From Bathymodiolus brooksi (lineage: Eukaryota; Mollusca; Bivalvia; Mytilida; Modiolidae), in the NCBI GenBank assembly GCA_963680875.1, contig OY804588.1, forward strand, positions 80,748,829-80,812,828: a DNA stretch of 64,000 nt, given 5' to 3'. The notes beneath the pieces are model-generated. The model searched no databases and was not told the origin of the DNA. It was given only the letters and a program-made list of their open reading frames with translations. This document shows positions 1 to 10,955 of the stretch, piece after piece; positions within the stretch are counted from its first letter, which is position 1, and each line of letters begins with the position of its first letter. A program made the translations under genes and the position numbers.

Positions 1-734
1 TGAACTGTGAAGTTCAATACTTAAAAATGGACATGTTTTACTGCAAAAACTGGCCTTGTGATATTGTGATTAAATATTCATTAAATTAACATTTTTCTTG
101 ATTTTTTTTTGTGGTTTCTTACAGCCAATGTAATGTCCTAACAGGTCACCATTGCATTCTTGAGATTATCTGGTCAGTAATCTCGTGATACTTGTCGTAT
201 CATTTGTCATTTCAAAAAAAACATGGGGGTGCTTAACTTTTTTATTTGTGTATAGTTTGTACAACAATGCTACATTTGTATATGTTTACTGGTATTCTCT
301 GAATTCAAGAATTATCAAAATTAAGCAACATATCGCCGTAAATGTCCTGTTATAAGACCGCGGACACGTGTTTTAGATAATTCAATATTCGTCTGTATTT
401 AACTTTACACAATCTTGAGACGACTTTGGAAGAGGGGGATGGGTTAGCGGGAGAAAACCACCCTTCTTTGAAAGAAGTGTAGCTCCGAACAACAACACGT
501 ACATATTGTTTTTACACCCAATATTTTCATCTTGATCCCGGCTTTATGATTTTAATTGTGAAGAAAGGCTTACAGTTTCACTTTAATAATTATTATTAAG
601 TTCCCATCTTTTCATAAGATACATTCACCAGCCCAAAATAATGACCAGGTATTTTCTATTTCTGTTATTGTATTTTACATTTTTACTTGCATAAATGCAT
701 TTGGTAGCCTAGATGAAAGTCCATGTAAATTCGC
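1..734. other. AT-rich sequence, no gene seen
   Basis: No exon, tandem array or recognisable element was found here on either strand. It lies downstream (minus strand) of the ion-channel exon ending at 1047, so it is probably intron of that gene. The next channel exon, which should carry the Cys-loop itself, was looked for and not found. Confidence 0.5.
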
Positions 735-737
735 TTT

Positions 738-960
738 CTGTTGGTTTTTTGTTGTTGTTGTTTTGTTTTGCTTTGTTTTGTTTTGTTGTTGTTTTTGTTG
801 TTGTTTTTGCTTGTTTGTTTGTTTGTTTTTTGTTTTTTGTTTATTTGTTTGTTGTTTTTTTTTTGTTTTTTTTTTATTTTTTGCTTTGTTTTCGTTTCTG
901 TTTTTTTCATTTGTGTGTGTTCTTTTTTTATGTTGTGTTTGTTTTATATTTTTTTTATCA
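738..960. repeat. T/G-rich simple repeat (TTTG/TTG)
   Basis: A run of TTTG, TTG and poly-T words on the plus strand. Open frames of 60-105 codons on both strands are artefacts of composition (Phe/Val/Cys-rich or Lys/Asn/Gln-rich). A shorter block of the same kind is at 1385-1465. Confidence 0.9.
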
Positions 961-1046
961 AATTTCTCTCCATATTTTCTCTATAGATATTTTATCTTTT
1001 TTACTATTAGGATTTTCATCATTAATATAAATATTTCATTGTATAC

Positions 1047-1282
1047 CTTGTAGACATAATAAGAGTACCGTTCTCATATACACGTATGTAATCTGTAGGT
1101 ATGAAGTCAAGAAGGCCGGAGGGTATTTCATTTGACATATAGATATCTGGTCGCCAAATAAACTCCCAGTCCGGTTCACTCCCAAACAGAGTAACATATT
1201 TTGTATCAGGAGCTGTACTGCCATGCCTGACAAATCTGTAATCCTGCCACCTTAGAACGAGAAAATAAGCTATCTCGGCTTC
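1047..1282 (-). CDS. Cys-loop ligand-gated ion channel subunit, internal exon
   Basis: This 236-nt exon encodes 78 residues plus two bases of a split codon. On the minus strand it is bounded by a TTTTAG acceptor and a GTATAC donor and starts in phase 0. The translation carries two hallmarks of the extracellular ligand-binding domain of pentameric Cys-loop receptors: WQDYR near residue 12 (the WxDxR element) and IWRPD near residue 42 (the WxPD element), followed by a VYENGTLIMST strand and then Arg or Ser from the split codon. In the family such subunits form neurotransmitter-gated channels in the plasma membrane. The exon continues in frame from the one at 1932-1996. The Cys-loop, the four membrane helices and the N-terminus are not in the window or not found, so ligand and ion selectivity cannot be assigned. 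Methionine-initiated frames in this interval are a different frame and not the product. Confidence 0.88.
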
Positions 1283-1384
1283 CTAAAAGTAAAAACAAAC
1301 GATGAAGTGTTTTTTCCAATATTAATGTATGCATTTTCATGAACCCGACATATAATATACCACACTATATCAAGTTACGTTTCT

Positions 1385-1465
1385 TTGTTGGTTTATTTAC
1401 TTGTTTGTTTGTTTGTTTTTTTCTTTTTTTTTTTTTCTTTGCTTTTTTTTTTGTTTTTGTTTTTT
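1385..1465. repeat. T-rich simple repeat
   Basis: A short GTTT and poly-T tract in the intron between the two ion-channel exons. No other content was seen. Confidence 0.85.
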
Positions 1466-1631
1466 AATTTCATTTTTTTGCTCAAAATTTGATATGTATG
1501 TCTTGCTATGGTGTGTTCAAGTATTATTCGCCTTGCAATTTCAGGTTATCACATAAAAAATAAAAGATTTTAAGAAAAGGATTTGAAAACAGCTAACATA
1601 CAGATGAAAGTAATGATAACTGTGCATAAAA

Positions 1632-1850
1632 CATGCAATCAGTGCCTATAACCACTAAAATTGTGAGTTCAAATCCCGCTCATGGCGAAGAGTACTCGAT
1701 ACAAAAGTATATGATAAAGTTTGCTAGTGTCTTGCGGCAGGACGGTGATTTTCTCCGGGTACACCGGTTTCCTCCACCAATAAAACTGACCACCACGATA
1801 TAACTGAAATATTGTTGAAAGTTGCGTTAAGCAACACATCCCTAACCCCA
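1632..1850 (+). mobile_element. SINE, family A (diverged copy)
   Basis: It has a tRNA-like B-box region (AGTTCAAATCCC), then the central block with TTTTCTCCGGGTAC and TTTCCTCCACCA, then a tail with GAAATATTGTTGAAAGT and GCGTTAA. The central block resembles conserved SINE domains described from many invertebrates (Meta or Nin type); which one is not decided here. It lies antisense in the intron between the two ion-channel exons. Confidence 0.8.
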
Positions 1851-1931
1851 CTACATAAAACATTATGCTTAGTAATTAGCTTGTGTTCCTGGTTTTATAG
1901 TTCCACAGCGACATAATACATTAGTACTTAC

Positions 1932-1996
1932 CATGTTGGCTGCCATTGCTATTAGCTGATTGAATTCTAATTGAAGTGAAACTACTGCTGGAGTTC
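1932..1996 (-). CDS. Cys-loop ligand-gated ion channel subunit, upstream exon
   Basis: This 65-nt exon has a TTGTCTAG acceptor and a perfect ATG|GTAAGT donor. It begins in phase 1 (two bases completing a Gly or Arg codon) and ends in phase 0, matching the next exon at 1282. It encodes 21 residues from TPAVVSLQLEF to MAANM. Joined to the next exon this gives the usual order of the family: a P-x-x-V beta-strand, about 20 residues, then the WxDxR strand. Upstream exons (signal peptide and N-terminal helix) were not identified. A strong GTAAGT donor at about 2808 was tested and rejected because its frame is blocked. Confidence 0.85.
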
Positions 1997-2107
1997 CTAG
2001 ACAATAAAATAGCATAAATAAAGCACATGTAACTCTTCAGTGAACCTTTGTCTTGTTGTCTCTTCTTAAACTTTGGTTAACGATAAATTAAATGAATGCT
2101 TTAAATG

Positions 2108-2283
2108 GTCAGACTTGTATATAAAAAGCCACTAAAAGGAACCTGAAAATGTGGTCTTTATGACTAGTTACCCTTTATATACAGATTAAAATTATATGCA
2201 CTATTCACTAATTGGGAAAATAAGACTGTCTTTTATAGACAGTGATTTGTTATATAGAGGTACCGTTTAAAGCAGGTTTGACT
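2108..2283. mobile_element. Short TIR element (MITE), CAGTCAAACCTG group
   Basis: A diverged copy of the element at 40959-41133: it shares AAAATGTGG(T/C)CTTTATGA, TATACAG(A/C)TTAAAATTA and AGACAGTGATTTGTTATA. The imperfect terminal inverted repeats read GTCAGACTTG on the left and AGGTTTGACT on the right. It encodes nothing. Confidence 0.75.
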
Positions 2284-3590
2284 ATATCATACTGTATAGT
2301 AAATTTAGATAAAAGGGAGTGAACAAATATCGTCGGATATTTAAAAAAACATAAATATACTTACAGTAAGCATTAATAAATAGTATTATGAAAACAACAG
2401 GTGTAAGTCGCGGGAATTCTAGGCTTTGACTTATCCAGACACAGAATTAAGTGAAATCATTTAATAAGACCCTGTTCCCTATTCTCGTTGACTAGATTTC
2501 CATCCATTATACATATAGTGAAATCATTTATTAAGATCTATCTCTCTATTCTTGATTTCCATCCACAATACAACAATAAATCCTGCCGATTAGTTCCTCT
2601 CCATAGATAACAGATTGCCATGGCCAACCTTAGGAGGTGCAGGGTCAAATCCTGTTCTCTGTAAAACCCGCAGTGTGTTATTGTGCGTACTTGAACAATG
2701 GGGAGCAATTGCTCCAATTTGCTTAAGGCCGACCCTGCATATTACCATTGCATTGGCAACATAAAGCCCAGTCCAAAAATAAGGATCGTGAATATTTCTA
2801 CAACACACTTACCACCTTCAACAGGTTAAAGGTGTGAGAGGTTGCAAATGGTAAGCAAGTGAAATGGGTTTCAACTATTTACAGATTTAAAGGTTTCATG
2901 AATTAGTATTTGATAGAGGAAACAATGTCCTTGAATGTCTTAGCCGATTAACTCATACTTGTAGTCAGACAGTGGCAGAAGGTTCCAGTCAGGTAACGAT
3001 GAATCAGATGGCATATTGCATATTTAATCACACTCATCTAATGAGTAATCCGAATTCCAGAAAATACAATATGCTAATAGTATTCTTAAGCACATTTAAC
3101 ACATTCATCATACAATCTGATCAAGGCTAGAAAGCCCTTTTTAATATAAAATGTCCTACAAGACAACATGGATTACCAATATATATTACAGAACATGAAC
3201 ATATTATATAATATTATACTTAGCAATTATATTATCCTTAATTGTCTTTGTTAGCGATCCGATCAATATTTTTTTGTCTTAGATATACAATAATAAAAAC
3301 ATGTCGTCTGACAGATTTGCAAGTATTGAGTATAATATAACAAATAGTTCATGCTACTTCGGGCCAAATAGCAGTCTATGGACCAGTCTGACACCCACAA
3401 AATAGTATATGAACCGAAGCGAATCGCCGTTGGCGTCGGCAATATAACACATCCATGCAATTCAAGGTACCTCGGGAAAATATTCTTGTACATATTGACC
3501 ACAATCGTATGGAATATGTTTATAGTATATGCCTTTTGTAGTTGTTTTTTATAAATGAAGTGAAAAGGTAATTTAAATGTCGATAGTTAA
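2284..3590. other. Intergenic or intronic sequence, nothing firm
   Basis: Mostly AT-rich. At 2600-2660 there is a short B-box-like GGGTCAAATCC. At 3300-3480 there is a GC-richer patch with a 34-codon plus frame and a 79-codon minus frame. Neither could be tied to a family or to convincing splice sites. Confidence 0.4.
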
Positions 3591-3599
3591 CCTTCATAT

Positions 3600-3960
3600 A
3601 CTACTGTCCACACGTGTATGCTCTCATTCAGTTGTGTGTTAGTGTTTGGTATTGTTGAATACAACCGAGGATGACAAGGGCTTGTTATTGTTTGTTTATA
3701 CATATATCTGTATTGTAGTTGTATATACAATTATCAAGAGAGAAGGGTTGGAATCCCATTAACCGGTTTAACCTCGCCATATTTTGTTGCCGAGCTCTAG
3801 CTAGCACCTGGGTTTTCATCGTTATATGTGGTAGTCTTGTTTATGTTGGATGATTTCAAGTCAGAGGTGATTGTTCGTTGTGTTGATATTGAATGAATAG
3901 CTGACATTCACTGTTTAAGCTTTGTTCTCAAAAAATTATATAAGTTTGTATGCATCTAAT
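3600..3960 (+). mobile_element. Dispersed element, family E copy
   Basis: It shares words with copies at 14080-14380, 25195-25530 and 44745-44880: GGTTTAACCTCGCCAT, AGAGGTGATTGTTCGTTGTG and TCACTGTTTAAGCTTTG. No coding capacity. The name E is only a label for this window. Confidence 0.6.
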
Positions 3961-4061
3961 TACTGTTAAACACTGGAATTGTTGAATATGCTGTTGACAA
4001 GTTGAACCATCTCTCTGACCTATAAAAATAAAGCACGACCTAAAGCAATACGATTATAGCA

Positions 4062-4298
4062 TTCTCTTCACAAGTGACTCCCATTCACATAAAGTTGTTA
4101 GTTCGAATCCCGCACATGCCTATGTCCACTCGATACAATATTATGTGATAAAGTTTGTCTGTGACTTGCGACAGGTCGGTGGTTTTCTCCGGGTACTCAG
4201 ATTTTCTCCACCACTAAAACTGACCTGCACGACATAGCTGAAATATTGTTGAAATTGGCATTAAAGACCACAACCAATAACCCTAACCCCATTCACAT
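4062..4298 (+). mobile_element. SINE, family A
   Basis: It carries a B-box-like GTTCGAATCCC, the central GGTGGTTTTCTCCGGGTACT block and the GAAATATTGTTGAAATTGGC tail. The spacing matches the copy at 24105-24390. Confidence 0.85.
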
Positions 4299-4499
4299 GT
4301 TGTGCTCTGAAACTACATGCCACACGATCATGGGTCTATGTTTAGTATAAATTGAGCTCTGTGGAGGAGTCTCGAGATTCAATGTTCTCTTCGGTCAATT
4401 GTAAGACAGGCTATTATCATTTGAAATATATCATTTAATATGATTGTGATGTACCATTTGTCCTATTTGTCGTCATTCCTATTCTATATTCAGGCAAAG

Positions 4500-4645
4500 G
4501 TGTCCTTAGCTGTGCATTCCCTTTAGTTTACTTAATTGCTCCCAGAGACTTTAAGATTATTAGGCTTTCCAATCAATTGAGTGTACCTGATAAAGGTTAT
4601 TCCAGAAACTCGTCATACGCTCTAAGTTAAATATCTACGTTTTAA
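4500..4645 (+). mobile_element. Dispersed element, family F end
   Basis: It contains GAGTGTACCTGATAAAGGTT, CCAGAAACTCGTCATACGC and TAAATATCTACGTTTT. The same order (CCTGATGAAGGTTATTCCAG, AAACGCGTCGT, GATATCTACG) recurs at 15484, 28250, 29484, 33000 and 33680, and in reverse at 56180. Confidence 0.65.
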
Positions 4646-4774
4646 TTATAACTGAAAAAATCTTAATGATTCTTGTGTTATTGAAATTTCTAACTCGACT
4701 GTAAAATATACAACATAAAACAATATTCAATGCTCAACGTTATATAATTTTGTTCTCTCGAAGTAACACATTGC

Positions 4775-4912
4775 AGAATTTCCAATGTCGGCACTTTAGT
4801 TTGCAAATTTCCACTGTCGGCACTTTACCTTGCACATTTCCACTGTCGGCACTTTAGTTTCAAAATTTCCAATGTCGACACTTTAGTTTTAAACTTTCCA
4901 CAGTCAGTGCTT
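4775..4912. repeat. Short minisatellite, ~30 bp x 5
   Basis: Unit is about AATTTCCA(A/C)TGTCGGCACT plus TTAGTTTGCA. The last copy is diverged. Confidence 0.85.
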
Positions 4913-5227
4913 CATTATTATGCCAGCCGTTGCGTGTTTCAACCTCAAAATATTTACACGAAAATACGGTTGAAGAAGTCCGAAATTAGGTTTAAGGTGT
5001 TCTTTACAAATGAGCACACCATCATATGATAGGACGTTCAGGCAAAATAACCATTAGCAACCGTTTTTATAGCTCTGACAGAATGAAACAATTAACACTA
5101 TTCAAATAAGAATATGTTGCTTTTTTTTTTAAATATTCTAATAATCGGATTTGCCCCAACTCGCTACATATTGTTTAATGGACAATGTATTTAGCCTATA
5201 ATCTTAGAAATCCAGTCAATTGCACAT

Positions 5228-5460
5228 GATTCAAGATTCAAGATTCTTTATTCTCATAAACCAATGCATTACAATGGTACAGAGATAAATACAAACATTC
5301 AATATCAATATTTGCACGCACATGACAAGAGGATGGATGTAACACAATAAAAACACAACAAAGAAGGAAAGAGAGGTGACTAACCAGGAGGACGTGTTTT
5401 TCAAAAAATGATTTTGATAAATTTACATGCGATGGTGTCAAATTTAAATACATATGAAAA
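5228..5460 (-). mobile_element. 3' end fragment of a non-LTR retrotransposon (probable)
   Basis: The plus strand starts with ATTCAAGATTCAAGATTC and then TTTATTCTCATAAACCAATG, TACAATGGTACAGAG and AATACAAACA. Read on the minus strand this is a 3' UTR ending in a short GAATCTT microsatellite, a typical non-LTR tail. The 71-codon minus frame here is not recognisable. Confidence 0.5.
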
Positions 5461-6285
5461 ATTCTTTTTGATGTGATTAAATTTTTTTATTCAATCAAAT
5501 TATCAATTTATCAATAATGCTCTAAGCACTGGCCAATCTTAGTGCCCCCGCACCTGCCATTTAAATAATGTATAAACTAACATATAAACTAACATACAAA
5601 TATGTCATGAACACGTGCTTATTTTGCCTAAGGGTTAATCTAGCACTGAATAAACCTGTTATTGCTCATACTGTAACAAATATACTTTTCTTGTTGATGG
5701 GTTAAAAAAATATAATACGGCAATTATATTTGTGAAGACATGATTTACGCTATCCTTTGTTTTCTAAACATTTGCTATGTCTTAAGTTATCAAGTTTTGA
5801 CAAGTTATTTGAATTCCATTAGGAATGAATTGTGTTCCTATCTTTGGTGAGTTATGAATTTCAGTATATGCCAAAAAAATTCTAAGCACAAAATGATGAG
5901 TGTATTCAACAATATGTGCCTAGACGATAACGGTAGATAATCTTTATTGTGATACGTTTGTAAAAACATATATCAAGGAATTTGTCTTGAATTACTCATT
6001 TCAATTATTCGATTTAGACATGTTACTTTCACGGAGTAAATTCAGTACTCGCCAGTACGATAAAAGATATACGATTTTCTTTCCCTATCGTCAATTTTCC
6101 ATTTTTGTGGATGGTAACGTTAATTTGGACCCATCATGTTGGCATTTAAATTTGTCCATTGGTTGTTTTGCTATATATGCAGTAATGTTTCAAATTTTAA
6201 TGGTAATAATCTCGTAAAAACGGAAATACATTTACTGTACACCAAGGATACCGCTTTCAGGTATTATTATCTCACTAGGTACATT
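5461..6285. other. AT-rich sequence, no gene seen
   Basis: No supported coding sequence, tandem repeat or element. A 76-codon plus frame (5987-6217) looks random. Confidence 0.45.
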
Positions 6286-6400
6286 TTATTACAGCTATAT
6301 CACTGTCAGCAAAGAGCTCCGGTCGGAATTGTTCTGTCATCTTCCGGTACAAGTCAATTAGGCATGTTTGACATACAGGCGACGACAAAATGTAAGTATT
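6286..6400 (-). pseudogene. Coding-like fragment, homologous to the one at 13.2 kb
   Basis: Read on the minus strand it gives CQTCLIDLYRKMTEQFRPEL followed by FADSDIAVIKCT and a stop. The plus-strand frame at 13227-13434 gives YRMLTKHFRSELFDDSVYSD; the nucleotides agree at roughly four positions in five over about 55 bp. The match stops abruptly at AAATGT. The same interval on the plus strand also has a TTACAG acceptor and a GTAAGT donor around a 32-codon open frame, so the coding strand is not certain. Family not recognised; it may be a decayed host gene duplicate or a transposon fragment. Confidence 0.35.
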
Positions 6401-6712
6401 ATGATCATATAGTTTTATTATATCTTGAATCCAGAAGATGTCGTTATCGGTCGATTATTTTTGCTTGTTTTTACCTATATGTTTCTGTGGTCAACTTAAT
6501 AGATTACTTAGATATAGATAAAATGATGGACATAAACAATGAAAAATGCTAATAATGAGATTTAAATCATCAAATAAAGCTATAAAAAGTAGTCTATATG
6601 TGTAATTAAAGTACACAAACCCTTTGTAATGCTTATATACATGATAGTTTGCACTGGCGTGCCACCATGAATAGTTTTAGACTTGCTACAGTGAAAAACA
6701 CGATGCTTATTT

Positions 6713-6795
6713 ACGTACATCCGTTCCTGCTCTGTCAGCCACGACTTTCCGGTTGGGTCCCAAAAATTGTTTTTCAGTAGAACCGGTTTTGTCTA
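6713..6795 (-). CDS. Possible exon, unrecognised
   Basis: On the minus strand a TTTTTTACATAG acceptor precedes an open stretch reading TKPVLLKNNFWDPTGKSWLT then EQERMY, ending at a GTAAAT donor-like site. The composition is protein-like and richer in GC than its flanks. It lies 300 bp upstream, on the same strand, of the coding-like fragment at 6286-6400, and upstream of the ion-channel exons, but no link to either could be shown. Its phase-0 end does not fit the channel exon at 1996. Confidence 0.35.
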
Positions 6796-6799
6796 TGTA

Positions 6800-7310
6800 A
6801 AAAATTGAAAGAATAGCGAAAACAGCTCAATATCACAATTATGTTTCCTTTTTGTAATTTATTTAAGGTCCATTATAACACTTGTCAAGGATATGTTCGA
6901 CTTGCAAATTGATAAAAACAAAAAAACAAAAAATTGTCTTCAATGAATAAAAGTTGTGAAAAAAAAACCAACAGCACATAGTCAAAATATTTTACATGTG
7001 GATGTTTTGTATAACATTAAAAGAAAGAAATACCAAACGGTTTGTGCAGAATTGGCATTCGCCAAGTCACCTTCGACAGAATGGTCATGATTTTGTATAG
7101 AACTTATAATTCGTTTTCTTTATTTGCCATGCAGTTGGATTATTGCAATATTCAAAGAGTGTTTGAACAAAAGTAGGAACTCTCAATGTTTATATAGATA
7201 TCAAGTAACTCTTATTGTTTTGGATTCATTTTTTTTTTTTCAAATAATATATTGAAGGACAAAAAGAAATTTTGATTAAAAAAATAATAAAAAGAAAATA
7301 AAAATAGGGA
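6800..7310. other. AT-rich sequence, nothing seen
   Basis: Poly-A/T-rich; no supported features. Confidence 0.5.
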
Positions 7311-7311
7311 A

Positions 7312-7516
7312 CTACATCGGTAGCGTAATGGTTAGCGTGCTCGCCTCGAGTGTAATAGATTATGGGTACGAACTGCGGTCTTGTCAAACAAAAGAATATA
7401 AAATTGGTATTTGTTGCTTCTTCGCTAAGAACGCAGCATTAAGGAGAAAGAGCAAAGACTGGTTGGTTCGGAATCAGAATAATGTGTCCGAGTGGAACGA
7501 CATATCTACCCAATGA
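7312..7516 (+). mobile_element. SINE, family B, 5' part
   Basis: The tRNA-like head contains an A-box region (GTAATGGTTAGCGTGC) and a decayed B-box (GGGTACGAACTGC), followed by TTGGTATTTGTTGCTTCTTC. The same blocks appear in minus-strand copies at 26.5, 36.4, 56.6 and 62.7 kb. The 3' half is missing; the tandem-core element begins directly after it. The 62-codon frame over it is not a gene. Confidence 0.8.
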
Positions 7517-8984
7517 CTGTTGTTAGCTCACCTTGCCAAAGGCAAGCAATGTGAGCTTTTATCATCACTCCGTCGTCTTTCGTTCGTCGTCTGTCGTCCA
7601 TTATCTATTCACATTCTAATATTCTCCTCTAAAACGCCTCAACCAAATGAAGTGAAACTTAGTAGGAAGCATCTATGGAAGGTCATCTGTAACGATTACT
7701 CATTTCGTCCCGATCCGTTAAGGGCTGTTTCATAAAAAATGGCTCCAACATGTCCAAATTAAACTCACTCCTAAAACCTTTCTGCTGATAATTTTCAATG
7801 CTGTATACATTGAAGTAAATGAAACAAGAAAGAAACTATGAACAGATAAGCAATAAATTTTTAAGAACCTTTAATTGAACACAAATTGGCATAAAAACCA
7901 TGTACAACACATACTTATTCTATATCAGTTAAACAATCTTTAGTCTCAATTATTGTGTATAATGGTTTCTCAAACAATACAACTGATATAAATGACTTTT
8001 TGTGCAAAATATTGGGTTATTGGTAGTTGTAGTTTTTCTTAAAAGCTATTTTTTATGAAAATTTCTCAATATTGTTGTCCAATCTACCTGATAAAGTTTT
8101 TATTATCAAAATAAAAAAGAATATTTTTACTTTAGACAGCAAAATTTTCAAACTTTAAAGATAAGTAGCCATTTGTAAAAAATAATAACATTGATTCTTT
8201 GAACGATCGCAAAATAATTGGTTGTAGAAAAAACATTTTGTCTATTTTTGTTGCACACATTTTATAAATTTATAATAAAGAAAGAAAAGAAGAAAATATC
8301 ACATTTTAAAATGCCAACATTGAACAGTGGTGTTACTGTTAACTCATACAATAATTTTTACCTGTTTTCAATGAAATATTTGTACAGAAATGACAGTATT
8401 TGGAAATTTGTAACAATTTTTTGCCATACCACTTCTTTCATACCCAGCTTTAGCAGCAATATTTTTAATTATGTACATTTGAAAATTTGTATTATACCAC
8501 TCTAATATATTAGATAAATCATAAATAAATAATTAGAATATTTTTATAGGCTAGAAAAAGGCAATTTATTATAAATTATCATTATTTTATCAATGGTACT
8601 ATTTTATCAGGATATGTTGCACTCCTGACATTATATTACCATCAAGAAAAAGAAGAGTTATTAACATAAAAACAATTCACAGGGGAAACAATCAGTTGGT
8701 GTTCTTTCAAGCATTAGTTTTACCAAGTTTTAATGATAATTGTTTCTTAAAGTAATATTTTTCTAGTTATTTGTAACTTGTTTACAGCCATACTTCTCGA
8801 AAATTCCAACTTATTTTTGAAATATACTATACAAAAACATTTAAAACATGTATTAATCTAAATTAATATTGAAAATAGATGTTTAATGTACAATTACAAG
8901 TATTTTTTGGATACTTAGAAAATTAATTATATCAAATTTCAATGATTTTTAAATATTTATGTCAGGAGTGCAACATTTACATAT

Positions 8985-9201
8985 ATATATATATTTATTA
9001 TGAAACTACCCCTTTACATCGGGGGCGCCAACCGCCGGGGTGTCGGTGGCGCGTCTAACTACAGTTATTAAAATGTACATTTATTATGATAAAAGCACAT
9101 GCAACAAAAATATGATAAGACATCTGCCATATATACACACACGTTATAAACTGTCCATAAACTCTCCATAAAACATCATTTATAATTATACTTAAAATAT
9201 T
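8985..9201 (-). mobile_element. 3' UTR and end of non-LTR retrotransposon fragment
   Basis: Lies downstream of the reverse transcriptase stop. It includes a GC-rich patch (CGGGGGCGCCAACCGCCGGG) unusual for its surroundings and ends in an (AT)n tract at about 8980-8996, a plausible 3' tail. Confidence 0.5.
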
Positions 9202-10383
9202 TTAAACAGTAACACTCAATACTTCACTTCGTAATCTAAAACATGTTTCAATATACATTTTACCGATAAAATCATAAAATATTCCAATATCATTATCAAA
9301 AGCATAACCAATATCACCAACAATAAACTGTAATTTGGCACTAGGTGACTGTTCCATAAAGTCTACACCAATATAATAATCACTAGACTGTTTAGAAACA
9401 ATATTAAAATATTCATCGCGAACACTAGACAGGACAGGGCAATTTAACAAAAAATGTGCGAGATCTTCACCTTCACCGTTATTGCATAAAAGGCATTTAC
9501 TGTGTGCACTTAGGTGCATCCTGAACAGATATTTCTGAAGGGGTATGGTTTTGGTTCTTGACAGTAGTTTCAGACGGGAGGCATAAAAATCATTATGATT
9601 ATTTAAGTAGTTTTGTTTGCCTAAACTAACAAAACACTGTTGATAGAAATCAAGGCTACTTTTAGAGGAGACTTCCATTAGTAACTTGTCTCTGGCCTGA
9701 GATCCATATAACTTGTTAAATTCCTTAATGTTTATACCAAAATTTACGTCAGGCTGGTTTATTAAACTAGAAACATGTTCCTTGTAATTCCAAAAGCTGT
9801 CACCTTTTCTAACCATTTCATTAAATACGGATTTGCATAGTCTATTATCGGGAAGTTCTAAGAGCCTCTTATAATATGAGACCTTCTGTCTATTAATAAA
9901 GTCGAGAATAGGTTCCCACCCCAGTTCTAGTAACAGGGCAGCTTTTGGTATATTCATTCTAGTTTTTATAACGATTTTAGCTGCCCGATATTGCCAGGAT
10001 TCTAGCGCTTGTTTACACGTTTCGGAAAGAGGCATCCATACAGCACAAGCATGGGTTAAAGATGGCCTCATAACCGAATTCCAAAGTGATTCACCAAAAT
10101 TTATGCGATTGAAATCACTATGTTCACCAAGTAGACGGATAAGACAATTCAGCTGCTTATCTGCTTTTTCCTTAAGAAAACTATTTACGTGGAAGTTAGA
10201 TTTTAAGGATCTATTAATGAAATAACCCAGATATTTGTACTCGCCCGTTTCTTCGATTGGTTCATTTCCTAATTTCCAGGTACCTTCCTTGTTAATTTTT
10301 TTACTTGTTATTAAAATTTTAGACTTTTTAGGGTTGAATTTTAGGTTCCTAGACATATTTCTTTTAAATGTAACTAAATTCAC
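9202..10383 (-). pseudogene. Non-LTR retrotransposon reverse transcriptase, C-terminal fragment
   Basis: An open frame of 393 codons encodes the C-terminal part of a LINE-type polymerase. FNPKKSKILITSKK at residues 16-29 and EYKYLGYFIN at 48-57 match the end of the palm and start of the thumb in this family. A Cys/His cluster follows at 297-315 (C-x2-C-x9-H-x4-C), as in the C-terminal zinc-binding region of many non-LTR proteins. The fingers, the catalytic YxDD box and any endonuclease are absent, so it cannot act alone. Upstream the frame is closed by a TGA, and the first residues lie inside a large palindrome. The apparent start is GTG and is probably not a real start. The long intact frame suggests a fairly recent fragment. 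Confidence 0.88.
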
Positions 10384-10468
10384 ATTTGTCTTTCTATTTC
10401 AACAGAGACTGACCAAGCGAACAGATAAAACCCATTTACCTGTTTGAGATACATAAAATATCTCTCAC
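10346..10468. repeat. Palindrome arm 1
   Basis: Reverse complement of 10833-10955 over about 120 bp, nearly identical (for example ACCAAGCGAACAGATAAAAC here). It overlaps the first dozen codons of the reverse transcriptase fragment. Confidence 0.9.
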
Positions 10469-10832
10469 ATGGTTAACCATAAAGTATCTATAAGAAAATA
10501 GATAAATGCATTTATCATAAACTTTATCAAGTCAATTAATCTCCAATAGCTAATGAATGAACCTAGAAAACATATTCCCTTGTCAGAGAATGTCTCTAGT
10601 ATTAATACTTAATAAATATTAAAGCATGAGACCATCTAAAATGAACAAAATGCTTTATTACATGAAATTAAAAGCACATAAAATGCTATTGGCACTTTTA
10701 ATTTTTTCAAAAATTATTCTAAACTTGACAGAATCTCATTTTATTTAAATCATCCATATAAAAAGCTATAATTAAGACTGTGTAGAAGATCACTTAAAAC
10801 TAGTACCACTCCTGACATGAATCAAATGCTTC

Positions 10833-10955
10833 TGTGAGAGATATTTTATGTATCTCAAACAGGTAAATGGGTTTTATCTGTTCGCTTGGTCAGTCTCTGT
10901 TGAAATAGAAAGACAAATGTGATTTTAGTTACATTTAAAAGAAATATGTCTAAGA
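10833..10955. repeat. Palindrome arm 2
   Basis: Inverted copy of arm 1, separated from it by a ~365-bp AT-rich spacer. The match fades at AAATATGTCTA.GAAC on the reverse transcriptase side. Confidence 0.9.

Noticed and set aside
713..1053. Open frames of 65-105 codons rich in Phe, Cys and Val
   Set aside because: They lie in a T/G simple repeat; composition explains them.
2808..2890. Additional upstream exon of the ion channel with a GTAAGT donor
   Set aside because: The frame needed to join the exon at 1996 (phase 1) is closed by a TAA, and no acceptor is convincing.
3263..3502. GC-richer patch with a 79-codon minus frame and a 34-codon plus frame holding two N-glycosylation motifs
   Set aside because: No family resemblance, and neither strand has a good acceptor and donor pair.
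6136..6552. 138-codon plus frame
   Set aside because: Mostly AT-rich random sequence; only 6292-6391 is coding-like, and its homologue at 13.2 kb supports the minus strand instead.
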